A stretch of 64,000 nt of DNA, taken from contig JAVTVX010000019.1 in NCBI GenBank assembly GCA_033439265.1, positions 5,649,501-5,713,500 on the forward strand, written 5' to 3'. Shown here piece by piece: positions 54,700 through 64,000 of this stretch (within the stretch, counting starts at the first letter, position 1; every line of letters starts with the position of its first letter). The notes beneath the pieces were generated by a model. It worked only from the letters and a program-made list of their open reading frames with translations, did no database searches and was not told the origin of the DNA. The position numbers and the translations under genes are program-made. Source of the DNA: Dillenia suffruticosa (Eukaryota; Streptophyta; Magnoliopsida; Dilleniales; Dilleniaceae).

Positions 54700-56440
54700 G
54701 AAAATCTATCCACGTGCGTTTTTTTCTCTTATTTACAAATTTATTGAGAGGCTTAAATTTTTAATGGGCATTTTAAAATTTTTAGCTTAATGTATGCTTA
54801 TAGTTTGAAATGAAATAGTTATAGTAAATAGTTTTGGAGTAATTATAGTAATTACCCTCTCCGATCTTTATATGTTTAATATATATTATTTTATTGTTAT
54901 GTCTATAGTTTTTAACATTATATATTTTTATTAGCATTATTTTTCGATTTATACAAATTTCATATAGTTTTAAAAAATATTTGTTATCAAAATAAAAATA
55001 TTTATTATTATTTGTTCTAATTTGTACAAGAGGAAGTAGTTGTCCACTTGTTACCAATTGTTATCATTATTATGATATTATATTATACAAATTTTATATA
55101 ATTATTATCTTACCACTTATTATATTAGACTAAAATCACTTATTATCACAATAAAAATTGTTGTTACCATTTGTATGAATAGAAAGTAGTAATTCTTACA
55201 CTTGTTACCATACGACCCACTTGTTACTAATTGTTACCATTATTACGATATTCTATTATACAAATTTTATATAATTATTAATTTACCACTTGTTATATTG
55301 GATCAGAATCACTTATTACCACTTAGTATTGTTACCATAATAAAAATCATTGTTACTAAAATTAAAGTAATTGTTATCATTTGTAAGAAAAGAAAGTAGT
55401 AATTCTTACTGTTTATTACCATGCGACCCACTTGTTAGATATGTTAATATATATTTTATATTTTATAATTTATAATTAAGAAATATGATAATTAGATAGC
55501 CGTTATTTGATAATTAAAATGTACTTCTTTCTCAATAATATAATTTAAATTTAATAATTATTTGATATTAGTAATAAAATATGATTATTGAAATTAGTAA
55601 GTAGTATTATTTAGTAATATTAATATTGATAATTAATTAAGTTGTATAGTATAATAATATTAAATTATAGTTATATAATGTTAATTAAATAAATTGATAA
55701 TCATAATTATAATAAATTTATAAATTTATATTATGAAATAATATAACTTATTACCATTTGTTAGTTGATATATATTTATTACTATACTATGATGGTTATC
55801 ATATTTTTACCATTTTTTGTTAAAAAACACTTGTTACCACTTCTTACCACTTGTAACCATATTATATTATATAAATTTTATATAATTATTGTTTTACTAG
55901 TTGTTTTATCCATTTATTTTTTATTAATATAATAATAAAAGTACATTTGTTATAAATCATTTGTTACTATTTCTTATCATTGTTACTAGAATAAAAATCA
56001 TTGTTATTAGAAAATACTTGTTATCATTTGTTACCGCTTGTACCAAAAGGAAGTACTTGTTATTACTATTTCTTACCACTTTTTACCATGCGACCCACAT
56101 GTTACTATTTGTTACTATGTTATATTATTTAAATTTTATATAATTATTGACTTACCACTTGTTACGTTGGACCAATTCTTGTTCCCATTTATTCTTTGTT
56201 AGTTATCACTTCTAGATAAAGAATAAAAGTTACTATGTTATTTATTATTATAATAAAAGTACACTTGAAGTTTATATTTGTTATTTGTTATAGATTATTT
56301 GTTGTCACATTTTACCATTGTTACCAAGTTACGATATAAATAGAGAATAAAAGTAATTCTTATAATTTGTTACCATTTGTAGGAAGAGGAAATAGTTGTT
56401 ATTACTAATTCTTACAATTTGTTACCATACCACATTACAA
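54700..56440 (+). repeat. Degenerate ACTTGTTACCA repeats
   Basis: Units of about 170-250 bp share CAAATTTTATATAATTATT followed by TTACCACTTGTTA (near 55,085, 55,257, 55,873 and 56,127) and the phrase GCGACCCAC or ACGACCCAC (near 55,213, 55,424 and 56,090). A copy of the 54,367 block is embedded at 55,539-55,748. No coding sequence is present. Confidence 0.65.
55539..55748 (+). repeat. AT-rich duplicated block, copy 2
   Basis: This is the second copy of the block at 54,367-54,580, in the same orientation. Confidence 0.8.
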
Positions 56441-56751
56441 TACATAATACGACGAAGGAGAATGAAAATAGAGTGATTAAAAATATAAAAATATATCCAT
56501 CTCTTATCTATTGCAAAAATAAAGCAGAGAAATAAATGAAATATGAGAAGAGAGAAGTAAATGAAATACCGAGAGAATGGCAGAAGGAGAAAAATTAATT
56601 AATAGAGAATATTTTCTTGTTGGTGACAAAATCTAAATATTCAATAAAACCAATATGTAATAGTATTAACGCTAAACTTTTGACGCCTCTTTAGTTGGCG
56701 CCAAGAAATAGCGTCAAATACGAAAGAGGAAGAGGAGGAAGTTGGAGGAAG

Positions 56752-57960
56752 CACTACAAAAAATGCGCCATTTACCAGGCCCCTTTACCAGCAGCCGGGA
56801 CAATCGCTCATCTCATACAAATCGAAGGACGACTTGTCTCCATATAAATCGACGAAAGTTTTTCTCTCTTCGGCCCATATCACAGGTTCGTCTTCTCTCC
56901 CTCTCTCTTTTCTTCTCCACCTTTCTTTTGATCTTTTCTCAAATGCGAAGCATTGATCTGATAGTTTCTTCGTCGATTTAGATCTCACTGTGTTTTCTCC
57001 TCTTCGATCTGTTCTTTGATTATATTCTGTTGTATATTTTTTCTCTCTCATGTTCGTGACTGTGATTGATTTCAAAGGAACAATTTTTTCTTTGCTTTTC
57101 GGTTGTCTGTTCTGCTTTTTTCATTGGCCTCTATAGACACACTCTTTCTCCCCGCTTGCGAGACAACATTTAGGGACTTTCAAAGGTCAGATTTGCTTCC
57201 CCCTTTTGTTTTTCTTACATTCACATTTGTTATAAATAAAGCACTATTTTCGTTTATATTTTAGCTGCTATCATTCATTTCTTTTATGATTAACTAATCA
57301 TTGATCATTTCTTTTATGGTTAACTACATTTTCTTGATTTTTTTTGCGGGGGAGGATTAAGAAGGAAACATGGAATTCTATACGTGGGTTTGTCTCAAAT
57401 ATTTAAAGAGAAAACATGATTTCTATTTCAGTCTCTATTCTATTCAATAATTGATACATGATTTAAAGTGAAAATTATCATAGTGATGTTCACTGAAAAG
57501 ATCATGAATTGTCCCATTTATGGTTCTTAATCAACAGCACTTCCATCTTAAAATAAGCTGTCAGCTGCAATATATGTTTTCCTTTTTTATTATTTTGTTT
57601 GGTGCTATTTATGGAGGAATTATAGAACGAGATTTCATTTAACATGAGAAGTATCGCAATATAACTCTTTATGTACTCTTTCTTATACCAAATCTTGAGT
57701 TAGTTGCTAATTTCAAGTATTGTGCTATAAAATGTTCCAGACATTTATGTTGCTGGTGTGGTGGTAAAGGTGGGCAGCCAAGTGAAGGAACTAAAGGTTG
57801 GCAATGAATTCTACAGTGATATCAATGAGAAAGTATTGAAGCATCCCAAACAATTTGCCTCCTTAGCTAAGTATGCTGCTGTTGAGGAGAAATTAATGGC
57901 ACTTAAACCAAAGAACTTGGACTTTGCTAAAGATGCGAGGCTTCCTCTGGCCATGTAGCC
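56752..57960 (+). mobile_element. CACTA-like terminus followed by captured gene sequence (Pack-type candidate)
   Basis: CACTACAAAAAATGCGCC at 56,752 has the form of a CACTA terminal repeat. It leads directly into sequence that looks like a plant gene leader: CT-rich stretches near 56,897-56,940, an ACAG|GTTCGT site at about 56,884, and T-rich intron-like DNA. An oxidoreductase exon fragment follows at 57,735-57,955. Transposons that carry host gene pieces between their termini are known as Pack elements. The right terminus is uncertain. Confidence 0.45.
57735..57957 (+). pseudogene. Captured exon of NADPH-dependent alkenal/quinone oxidoreductase
   Basis: The frame reads YVAGVVVKVGSQVKELKVGN, INEKVLKHPKQFASLAKYAA, VEEKLMALKPKNLDFAKDAR and LPLAM, then TAG. 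This matches the GroES-like N-terminal part of plant quinone oxidoreductase-like / 2-methylene-furan-3-one reductase / alkenal reductase proteins, where VPGYDVAGVVVKVGS and LAEYTAVEEKL are typical. These enzymes reduce electrophilic enones using NADPH. Only about 70 of roughly 320-390 residues are present. There is no Rossmann domain, and the stop falls where the host gene continues. An acceptor-like CCAG lies at 57,737-57,740. It is a gene fragment, not a gene. Confidence 0.82.
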
Positions 57961-57964
57961 GCTG

Positions 57965-58640
57965 GCATAGTTCAATTTTCAAAACCATGCATGGATAATG
58001 CCTGCACGGTACAACCGCGATACCGCTAGCGGTACAGCCGTCTAGGCGTGCATACGCATGCATTATCGCATGCATGGCACAGCCACGCTAGATTCCGCGG
58101 TACAGCTATCCAAGTATACCATGCATGCATTATTGCATAAGCGTCATAGCCGCGCTTACCTCCGCGGTATAGCCGTTCAAGCGTACCTACGCATGCATTA
58201 TTGCATGAGCGACACAGTCGCACTTGCCTCCACAGCACAGCCGTCCAGGCTTGAACACGCATGATAGTAACATTTACTATGTAATCACAATAAAATATAG
58301 TAACACTTACAGGTATTTATTTATCTCCTATGATAAAAGATATTAATATTTACTATTAACCACAATAAAATATAGTAACATTTACTATATAAAAAAGTAA
58401 CATTTACTCTTATAATAATAGATGTGAACTATAACAAATTTATTTGTCTCTCATGATATAACATTTATGATTAAACTAACCACAATAATCAAATTAATAG
58501 ATAATAACATATAATAACATTTATTATGATTAAGCTAACCACAATAGTCAAATTAAGAGATAATAACATATAGTAAAATTTACTATATAACCATAATATT
58601 AACATTTATTATAAATAAATACAAATTAAAAAAGTGAAAT
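57965..58640 (+). repeat. Composite repeat block 1: GC-rich 66-bp minisatellite then AT-rich units
   Basis: After CAATTTTCAAAACCATGCATG come about four units of 66-68 bp. These contain CGCATGCATTATCGCATG (near 58,057, 58,123 and 58,191) and CCGCGGTACAGCCGT. AT-rich units with ATAGTAACATTTACTAT and TTTGTCTCTCATGATA follow from 58,262. The same order is found at 60,610-62,730. Confidence 0.85.
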
Positions 58641-59079
58641 GAAAATGAGGATGCAAATCCTGAATTATATGAAGTTTTCAATTCTAAGGAAATGAAGAAA
58701 AGCACTTATAATTTATATCTTAGATTTTATTATTAAAGAATATGATAATTAAATTGTATAACATACTAATATTATATTATACTAATATAATAATTTTACT
58801 AATTACAATGGTAATAATTATATTATTTAAATTAATATTGATAATCATAATTATAATAAATTTATAAATTTATATTATGAAATTATTTATAATTTGTTAT
58901 AATTTATAGTTCTATTATTATAATAAATGTATCATATAATACTATATTATCAAATAATAAAAAATAAATTATAACACTATATTATATAAATTATTAATTT
59001 AATATCATTGAATAATTTATATTAATAATATTAATAATTTAAATTATATTAATTAAATTAATATAATTAAAATTTTAAA
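58641..59079. other. AT-rich DNA with a copy of the 54.5-kb repeat tail
   Basis: No gene is seen. About 45 bp at 58,848-58,890 match the end of the block at 54,367-54,580. Confidence 0.5.
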
Positions 59080-59215
59080 TAAGAGCGCATTGCGCATGGC
59101 GCCCGTGGCACAGTCGCGCAGGCACGTGGCATGTGTCGTGCCCATGCTCGGCACAGTCGCGTAGGCACGTGGCATGTGCCACGCCCATGCGCGGCACAGT
59201 CGCACATGCCTTTTT
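59080..59215 (+). repeat. GC-rich 44-bp tandem repeat
   Basis: Three units with GGCACAGTCGCG and GGCACGTGGCATGTG are spaced about 44 bp apart (near 59,108, 59,152 and 59,195). The GGCACAG(T/C)CGCG core is shared with the 66-bp family. Confidence 0.8.
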
Positions 59216-59660
59216 TTGGGCAAAAAATGCTTATCAAAATACTAGCATACAGGTTTGATCCAGTAACTTCCCGTTACTTTTCTAGTGTTTTAACCTATAT
59301 GCCACAATTTATTGATATATAGAGTTTTTTTTTTTCTTCTTTTATCTTTTTCTCACTCTTTTTTGTTTTTATCTCACTCTTACCTTTTTTTTTGCTCATC
59401 TCACTTTCACCTTTCACCTCTATTTTTTTCTTTCACTTTGCGTTTGTGTTTTTTTATTGTCTTTAAATTAATTATTATTTATTTAAATATATATGTAATA
59501 GTATTAATAACGTGTGCTAATAAGATAATAGTGAGTGTCATTCTATTACAATATATAGTACCTACATAAATGTAATTTATAAATATAATATAATATTATA
59601 ATAATATATAATGATATAATTGTAATATCATATAATAGAACAATATAATTATATTATTAC

Positions 59661-59691
<31 letters not shown>

Positions 59692-59696
59692 TACTT

Positions 59697-59727
<31 letters not shown>

Positions 59728-60609
59728 TAGTGTTAATAATGTAATAGTAACATAATATAGTAATATAATAGTAAATGTTACTTTATTACAATATGCATTT
59801 TCTTATTTCACCCCCACTCTATTTTTTTTCTTTTTTCTTTTTTCTCCATTCTATCACTGTTATTATAATATAATATTGTTATTCCTTAATTATAAAATTT
59901 AAAATATATTTTATAAATTAATTATAAAATCTAAAATATAAATTTGAATTCAATGTAATTAATATTAATAATTTAAATAATATCCACCACATTCCTTATT
60001 TATAAAAATTTTGAAATATAAATTAAGTATGATGATATAATTAATATTATTATTTAAAATAAGATAATAAATTTTATGTTAATACTAAATGTAGTAATAA
60101 TAAGCAAAAATATATATTGTAATATAGTAATATACTAGTAATATTTACTAGTGGTAGTATATAGTAAAATCTAATAATATTTACTATATAGTATTAAAAA
60201 CACAAGTTAAATATGTAGGAATATTTATCTAATATAGTAATATAGTGATAATAAAATAAGATTATGTATGGTTGAGGCAGATGTAATAATATGCAAGTAA
60301 TATTTATTAATTATATAGTGGTAGTGGTAAAATAGTAGTAACAAGAGATGTGTAATAATATAGTAAAATACAAATCATTTTTTCTTCTCCACCGTGCGAG
60401 CATGCGATATGAATCAAATACTACACTAAATATTCATCTTAACTAATCATCTTACATATGAATCAAACACTACACTTATTCATCTTAGTGAGTTTACCAC
60501 ACTCACAATTCACTAAATTTACCACAATCCACTTACTATACTAACCACATATATCAAATTTATCATATTTATATTTATCACATTTATACATTTATATTTA
60601 TCACATATG
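59216..60609. other. Low-complexity AT-rich DNA with CT tracts and TA microsatellites
   Basis: T/C-rich tracts lie at 59,325-59,460 and about 59,800-59,855, and (TA)n runs at 59,667-59,691 and 59,699-59,723. No gene is seen. Confidence 0.6.
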
Positions 60610-60894
60610 TAATATAATTCAATTTTTAAAACCATGCATGTGATAATGCCTAGACGGTAGAGCCACGCCAATGCCAGTGGTACAGCCGTGCAGCCATGCG
60701 CACGGATGCATTCTAGCATGCGCACGGATGCATTCTCGCATGCGCGGCACATCTGCGCTAGCCTCCGTGGTACAGCTGTTCTAGCGTACCAACGCATGCA
60801 TTATTTCACGAGCGGCACAACCGTGTTGGCCTCCGCGGCACAGCTGCCCTTGGCCCGCGGCACTGCCGTTTAGATGTGTACTTGCATTCTTGCA
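60610..60894 (+). repeat. GC-rich minisatellite of composite block 2
   Basis: It starts after CAATTTTTAAAACCATGCATG, almost the same lead-in as at 57,970. Units contain GCGCACGGATGCATTCT, CATGCGCGGCACA, CTCCGTGGTACAGCTGTTC and CCTCCGCGGCACAGCTG. Confidence 0.82.
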
Positions 60895-62730
60895 TGTTAT
60901 AAAATAGTAAAGTTTACTACTAGTAACATTTACTTAATAACATTTACTATAAATTAGTAATATTTACTATTATAATAACGGATATGAAAAATAGTAAATT
61001 TATTTGTCTCTCATGATAGAATGATAGTAATATTTACTTAAATTAAATACAATAGTCAAATTAACAAATAATAAAATATAATAACATTTACTATATAAGT
61101 ATAATAAAATATAATAACATTTACTATAAAATAATAACATTTATTATTATAATAATTGATATGAAAATTAGTAAATTTATTTGTCTCTCATAATGAAAAA
61201 ATAGTAAAATTTACTATTAAACAAATCACAATAGTCGAATAAATAGATAATAAGATATAATAACATTTACTATATAACCGCAATAAAATATAGTAATATT
61301 TACTATAAAATAATAACATTTACTATAAAATAGTAACATTTATTATTATAATAACACATGTGAAAGATAATAAAATTATTTATCTCTCATGATAAAGAAT
61401 AGTAACATTTACTATTAAATTATCTACAATAGTTAAATTAACAGATAATAATATATAAAAACATTTACTATCTAACCACAATAAAATATAATAATATTTA
61501 CCATAAAATAGTAACATTTACTATTATAATAATACATAAAGATAGTAAAACTATTTGTCTCTATGATAAAAGAATAGTAACATTTACTATTAAGTTAATT
61601 ACAATAGTCAAATTAATAGATAATAATATCTGGTAATATTTATCATGTAATCACAATAAAATATAGTAATATTTACTATAAAATAGTAACATATACTATT
61701 ATAATAACAGATGTGAAAAATAGTAAAATTATTTGTCTCTCATGATCAAATGATAATAACATTTACTATTAAACTAATCACAATAGTCATATTAATAGAT
61801 AATAAGATATAATAACATATACTATGTAACCATAATAAAATATAGTAACATTTACTATTATAATAATGGATGTGAAATGTAATAAATTTATTTATCTCTC
61901 ATGATAAAAGGAAACTAACATTTACTTTTAAACTAACCACAATAATCAAATTAACAGATAATAATATATAGTAATATTTACTATGTAATCAAAATAAAAT
62001 ATAGTAACATTTATTATAAAATAGTTATATTTACTATTATAGTAACGGATGTGAAAGATAATAAATTTATTTATCTCTTATGATAAAAAGATAGTAATAT
62101 TTATTATTAGACTAACCATAATAGTCGAATTAACAAATAATAAAATATAATAACATTTACTATATAATCGCAATAAAATATAGTAATATTTTCTATAAAA
62201 TCGTAATATTTACTATTATAATAATATATGTGAAAATTAGAAAAATTATTTATCTCTCATGATAAAAGGATAGTAATATATACTATTAAACTAAGCACAA
62301 TAATCAAATTAATAGATAATAATATATAGTAACATTTATTATATAATTATAATAAAATATAGTGATATTTACTATAAAATAGTAATATTTACTATTATAA
62401 TAATACATGTGAAATGTAGTAAAATTATTCATCTCTGATCGTAAAATGATACTAACATTTACTATTAAACTAATTACGATAGTCAAATTAACAGATAATA
62501 AGATATAATAACATTTACTATATAACTACAATAAAATATAGTAGCATTTACTATTACAATGACAAATGTGAAAAATAGTAAATTTATTTCTCTTTCATGA
62601 TAAAAGGATAGTAACATTTACTATTAAACTATCAAATTAACGGATAATAATATATAGTAACATTTATACTGTAACTACAATAAATTATAGTAACATTCAC
62701 TATAAAATAATAACATCCACTAACATATAT
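60895..62730 (+). repeat. AT-rich tandem array, about 160-200 bp units
   Basis: About ten units each contain ATAGTAACATTTACTATTA, a CAATAGTCAAATTAA phrase, a GATAATAATATATAGTAAC phrase and TTATTTGTCTCTCATGATA. The last phrase recurs near 61,000, 61,181, 61,378, 61,555, 61,732, 61,890, 62,067, 62,247, 62,427 and 62,585. Spacing is mostly 177-181 bp with some of 158 and 197. No coding potential is present. The array could be a satellite seed or the interior of a large non-autonomous DNA transposon. Confidence 0.88.
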
Positions 62731-63279
62731 ATCCGATAAATTGTTTCCAACACTCTTCTAAACGTCAATTTATATATCCTGTACTTTCTACACCTTAAAT
62801 ATCCTATATTTACCGCAACTTATCATATCTTATATGTCCTATAGTTTCCTACCTTACATCTCTATACTTCCTATACCTTACATTTCCTACCCTTATCGCT
62901 ATTTATCATATTCTTTTACACTTACCATTCCTTACTATATTCACTCATCATCACAACAGCTATACATATAGTATTGTCTATACAGACACCTTTCAAAATC
63001 GTGACTACAAAACCTATATTTTGTCATCATAACTTATAACTATAAGAATAGGGATATGTAAATTCAGATGTCCTTATATTCGTAAGTATAGAGTGTTGTT
63101 TGTACAAACGGTTTGTTATATTTACCCATGGTTCAAATTGTTTTATCGACGACCATTTTAAAATCGTCAGAAAATTTATACTTGTTCCGACAGTTTCAAA
63201 CATAACCATCTGTATAGTTTCAAAAAACCGTCAATAATAATTACCAACACTAAACATCACCGTCGGCATGATTCTTTTA
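62731..63279. other. Probable subterminal region of a CACTA-like element
   Basis: After a CCTA-rich stretch (about 62,740-62,940), motifs with GTCG/CGAC and TTTCAAAAAACCGTC occur near 63,140-63,245. Such repeats next to the terminus at 63,289 resemble CACTA subterminal sites. No gene is supported. Confidence 0.4.
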
Positions 63280-63289
63280 TTTTGTAGTG
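63280..63289 (-). other. CACTA-like terminus (CACTACAAAA, minus strand)
   Basis: The plus strand reads TTTTGTAGTG, where homology to the adjacent transposase coding sequence breaks off. It shares its first ten bases with the terminus at 56,752, but the 3-base flanks (AAG and TAT) do not match, so the two may not be a pair. Confidence 0.5.
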
Positions 63290-64000
63290 TATGTTCTTCA
63301 AAGCCATCAAAATGCATACGATCCTTTCTATATTGATGGTTAGTTTCAAAAAACCAACAATGTCCCATATAATAATATTTGCCATTGAATGTTAACCTTA
63401 AAAAAGATGTATGCTTGTGACAGATTGGACATGCCAGTTCCCTTTTGGTGCTCAGATAGCATAATCAGGAAAATCATTAATGGTCCACAATCCTTGCACG
63501 TATTTGGAAATTTTTCTTTGATGATGTATATAGGTAATTACACTAACATCCCATGATTCCTTCAATTCAGCAATTAAATGTCACAAGTAAACATTAATAT
63601 CATTTCTAGGAGATGATGGACCAGGAATAAGGAATGTCAACATCAAGTATGGTTGCTTCATACACATTCTCAGTGGCAAATTAAAAGGCATCAATAACAC
63701 AGGCCATGTGCTGTGGGACATATTCATGCTCTTAAATGGATTGAGCCATCAAAAGTGAGACCTAGTTTAACATTACGAGGGTTTTTAGCAAACTTAGGAT
63801 TATGAGAATCAAAAGTTTGCCAGGCTGGAGAATCAGCAAGATGTCTCATTGGATCATCTTTTTTGTGTTCTTTATTATACTATTTCATAAAAGATGAAGT
63901 CTTAGAAGACATTAATAAGTGCTGCAACTTAGGTTTAAGAGAAAAGTACCATAACCTTGTGAGGAACCTTTCTTTTCTTACCGAAGGATCATTCTTAGAA
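63290..64000 (-). pseudogene. CACTA TNP2 transposase (Transposase_21) fragment
   Basis: On the minus strand, in mixed frames, are FAKNPRNVKLGLTFDGSIHL, MSHSTWPVLLMPFNLPLRMC, MKQPYLMLTFLIPGPSSPRN and DINVYL, followed by AELKESWDV, LWTINDFPDYA, GNWHVQSVTSIH and WFFETNHQYRKDRMHFDG. These are consecutive landmarks of the En/Spm-type TNP2 transposase, which cuts and rejoins CACTA elements. Stops and frameshifts are present. The gene starts beyond the right edge of the window. Its 3' continuation is replaced at 63,289 by another CACTA-like terminus. Confidence 0.9.

Noticed and set aside
37300-62730. CRISPR array or prokaryotic-type system in the tandem repeats
   Set aside because: The repeats are contiguous degenerate minisatellites and satellites without unique spacers, in a plant transposon context.
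56752-63289. A single 6.5-kb CACTA element bounded by the two CACTACAAAA ends
   Set aside because: The ends match for ten bases and face each other, but the 3-base flanks differ (AAG versus TAT) and the sequence inside the ends diverges. I kept them as separate termini.

Overview
This is an AT-rich stretch of a flowering-plant (probably eudicot) nuclear genome. The evidence is plant-specific transposable-element families: Tekay/Del-type Ty3/gypsy chromoviruses with 2.3-2.7 kb LTRs and initiator-Met-tRNA primer sites, an L1-like LINE with a plant DUF4283-type ORF1, a BED-finger hAT element and CACTA transposase. A captured exon of a plant alkenal/quinone oxidoreductase also points this way. 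I see no intact host protein-coding gene, tRNA, rRNA or CRISPR array. Almost all recognisable coding sequence is transposon-derived and decayed.

Layout. 1-9,590 is mostly unassigned AT-rich DNA: a possible LTR edge at the extreme left, a GTCGAC-rich degenerate repeat (about 0.96-2.2 kb) and a few duplicated blocks. At 9,596-21,758 lies a solo LTR (TSD TATTA). It is split by a complete LTR retrotransposon, element A, at 12,190-21,664 (TSD CCTTG). A has long, very similar LTRs but no gag-pol, which makes it LARD-like. From about 21.9 to 36.1 kb is a decayed L1-type LINE, split by element B (23,601-34,078, minus strand, TSD TTGAA), a Tekay chromovirus with broken gag-pol. At 36,148 a CACTA-like terminus begins, followed by subterminal repeats and a 45-bp minisatellite. 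This region is abutted by element C (38,056-48,706, plus strand), a third Tekay-type element whose gag-pol is interrupted mainly by in-frame TAG codons.

The right part (48.7-64 kb) is a mosaic. A GC-rich 66-bp minisatellite is interrupted by a nearly intact hAT transposon (49,944-53,571, 8-bp TSD CTCAACCG). AT-rich duplicated blocks follow. A CACTA-like terminus at 56,752 is followed by gene-like sequence with a captured alkenal-reductase exon fragment (Pack-type candidate). Two composite blocks then pair the GC-rich minisatellite with AT-rich units of about 160-200 bp; the larger AT array spans 60.9-62.7 kb. The window ends in a minus-strand CACTA TNP2 transposase pseudogene that is itself interrupted at 63,289 by another CACTA-like terminus.

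How the parts relate: element A keeps only cis signals (LTRs, PBS, leader, purine tract) and must have been copied using proteins from an autonomous relative. B and C show what such proteins look like, but both are now defective. By eye, LTR divergence ranks A youngest, then C, then B. The nesting gives independent order: A is younger than the solo LTR, and B is younger than the LINE.
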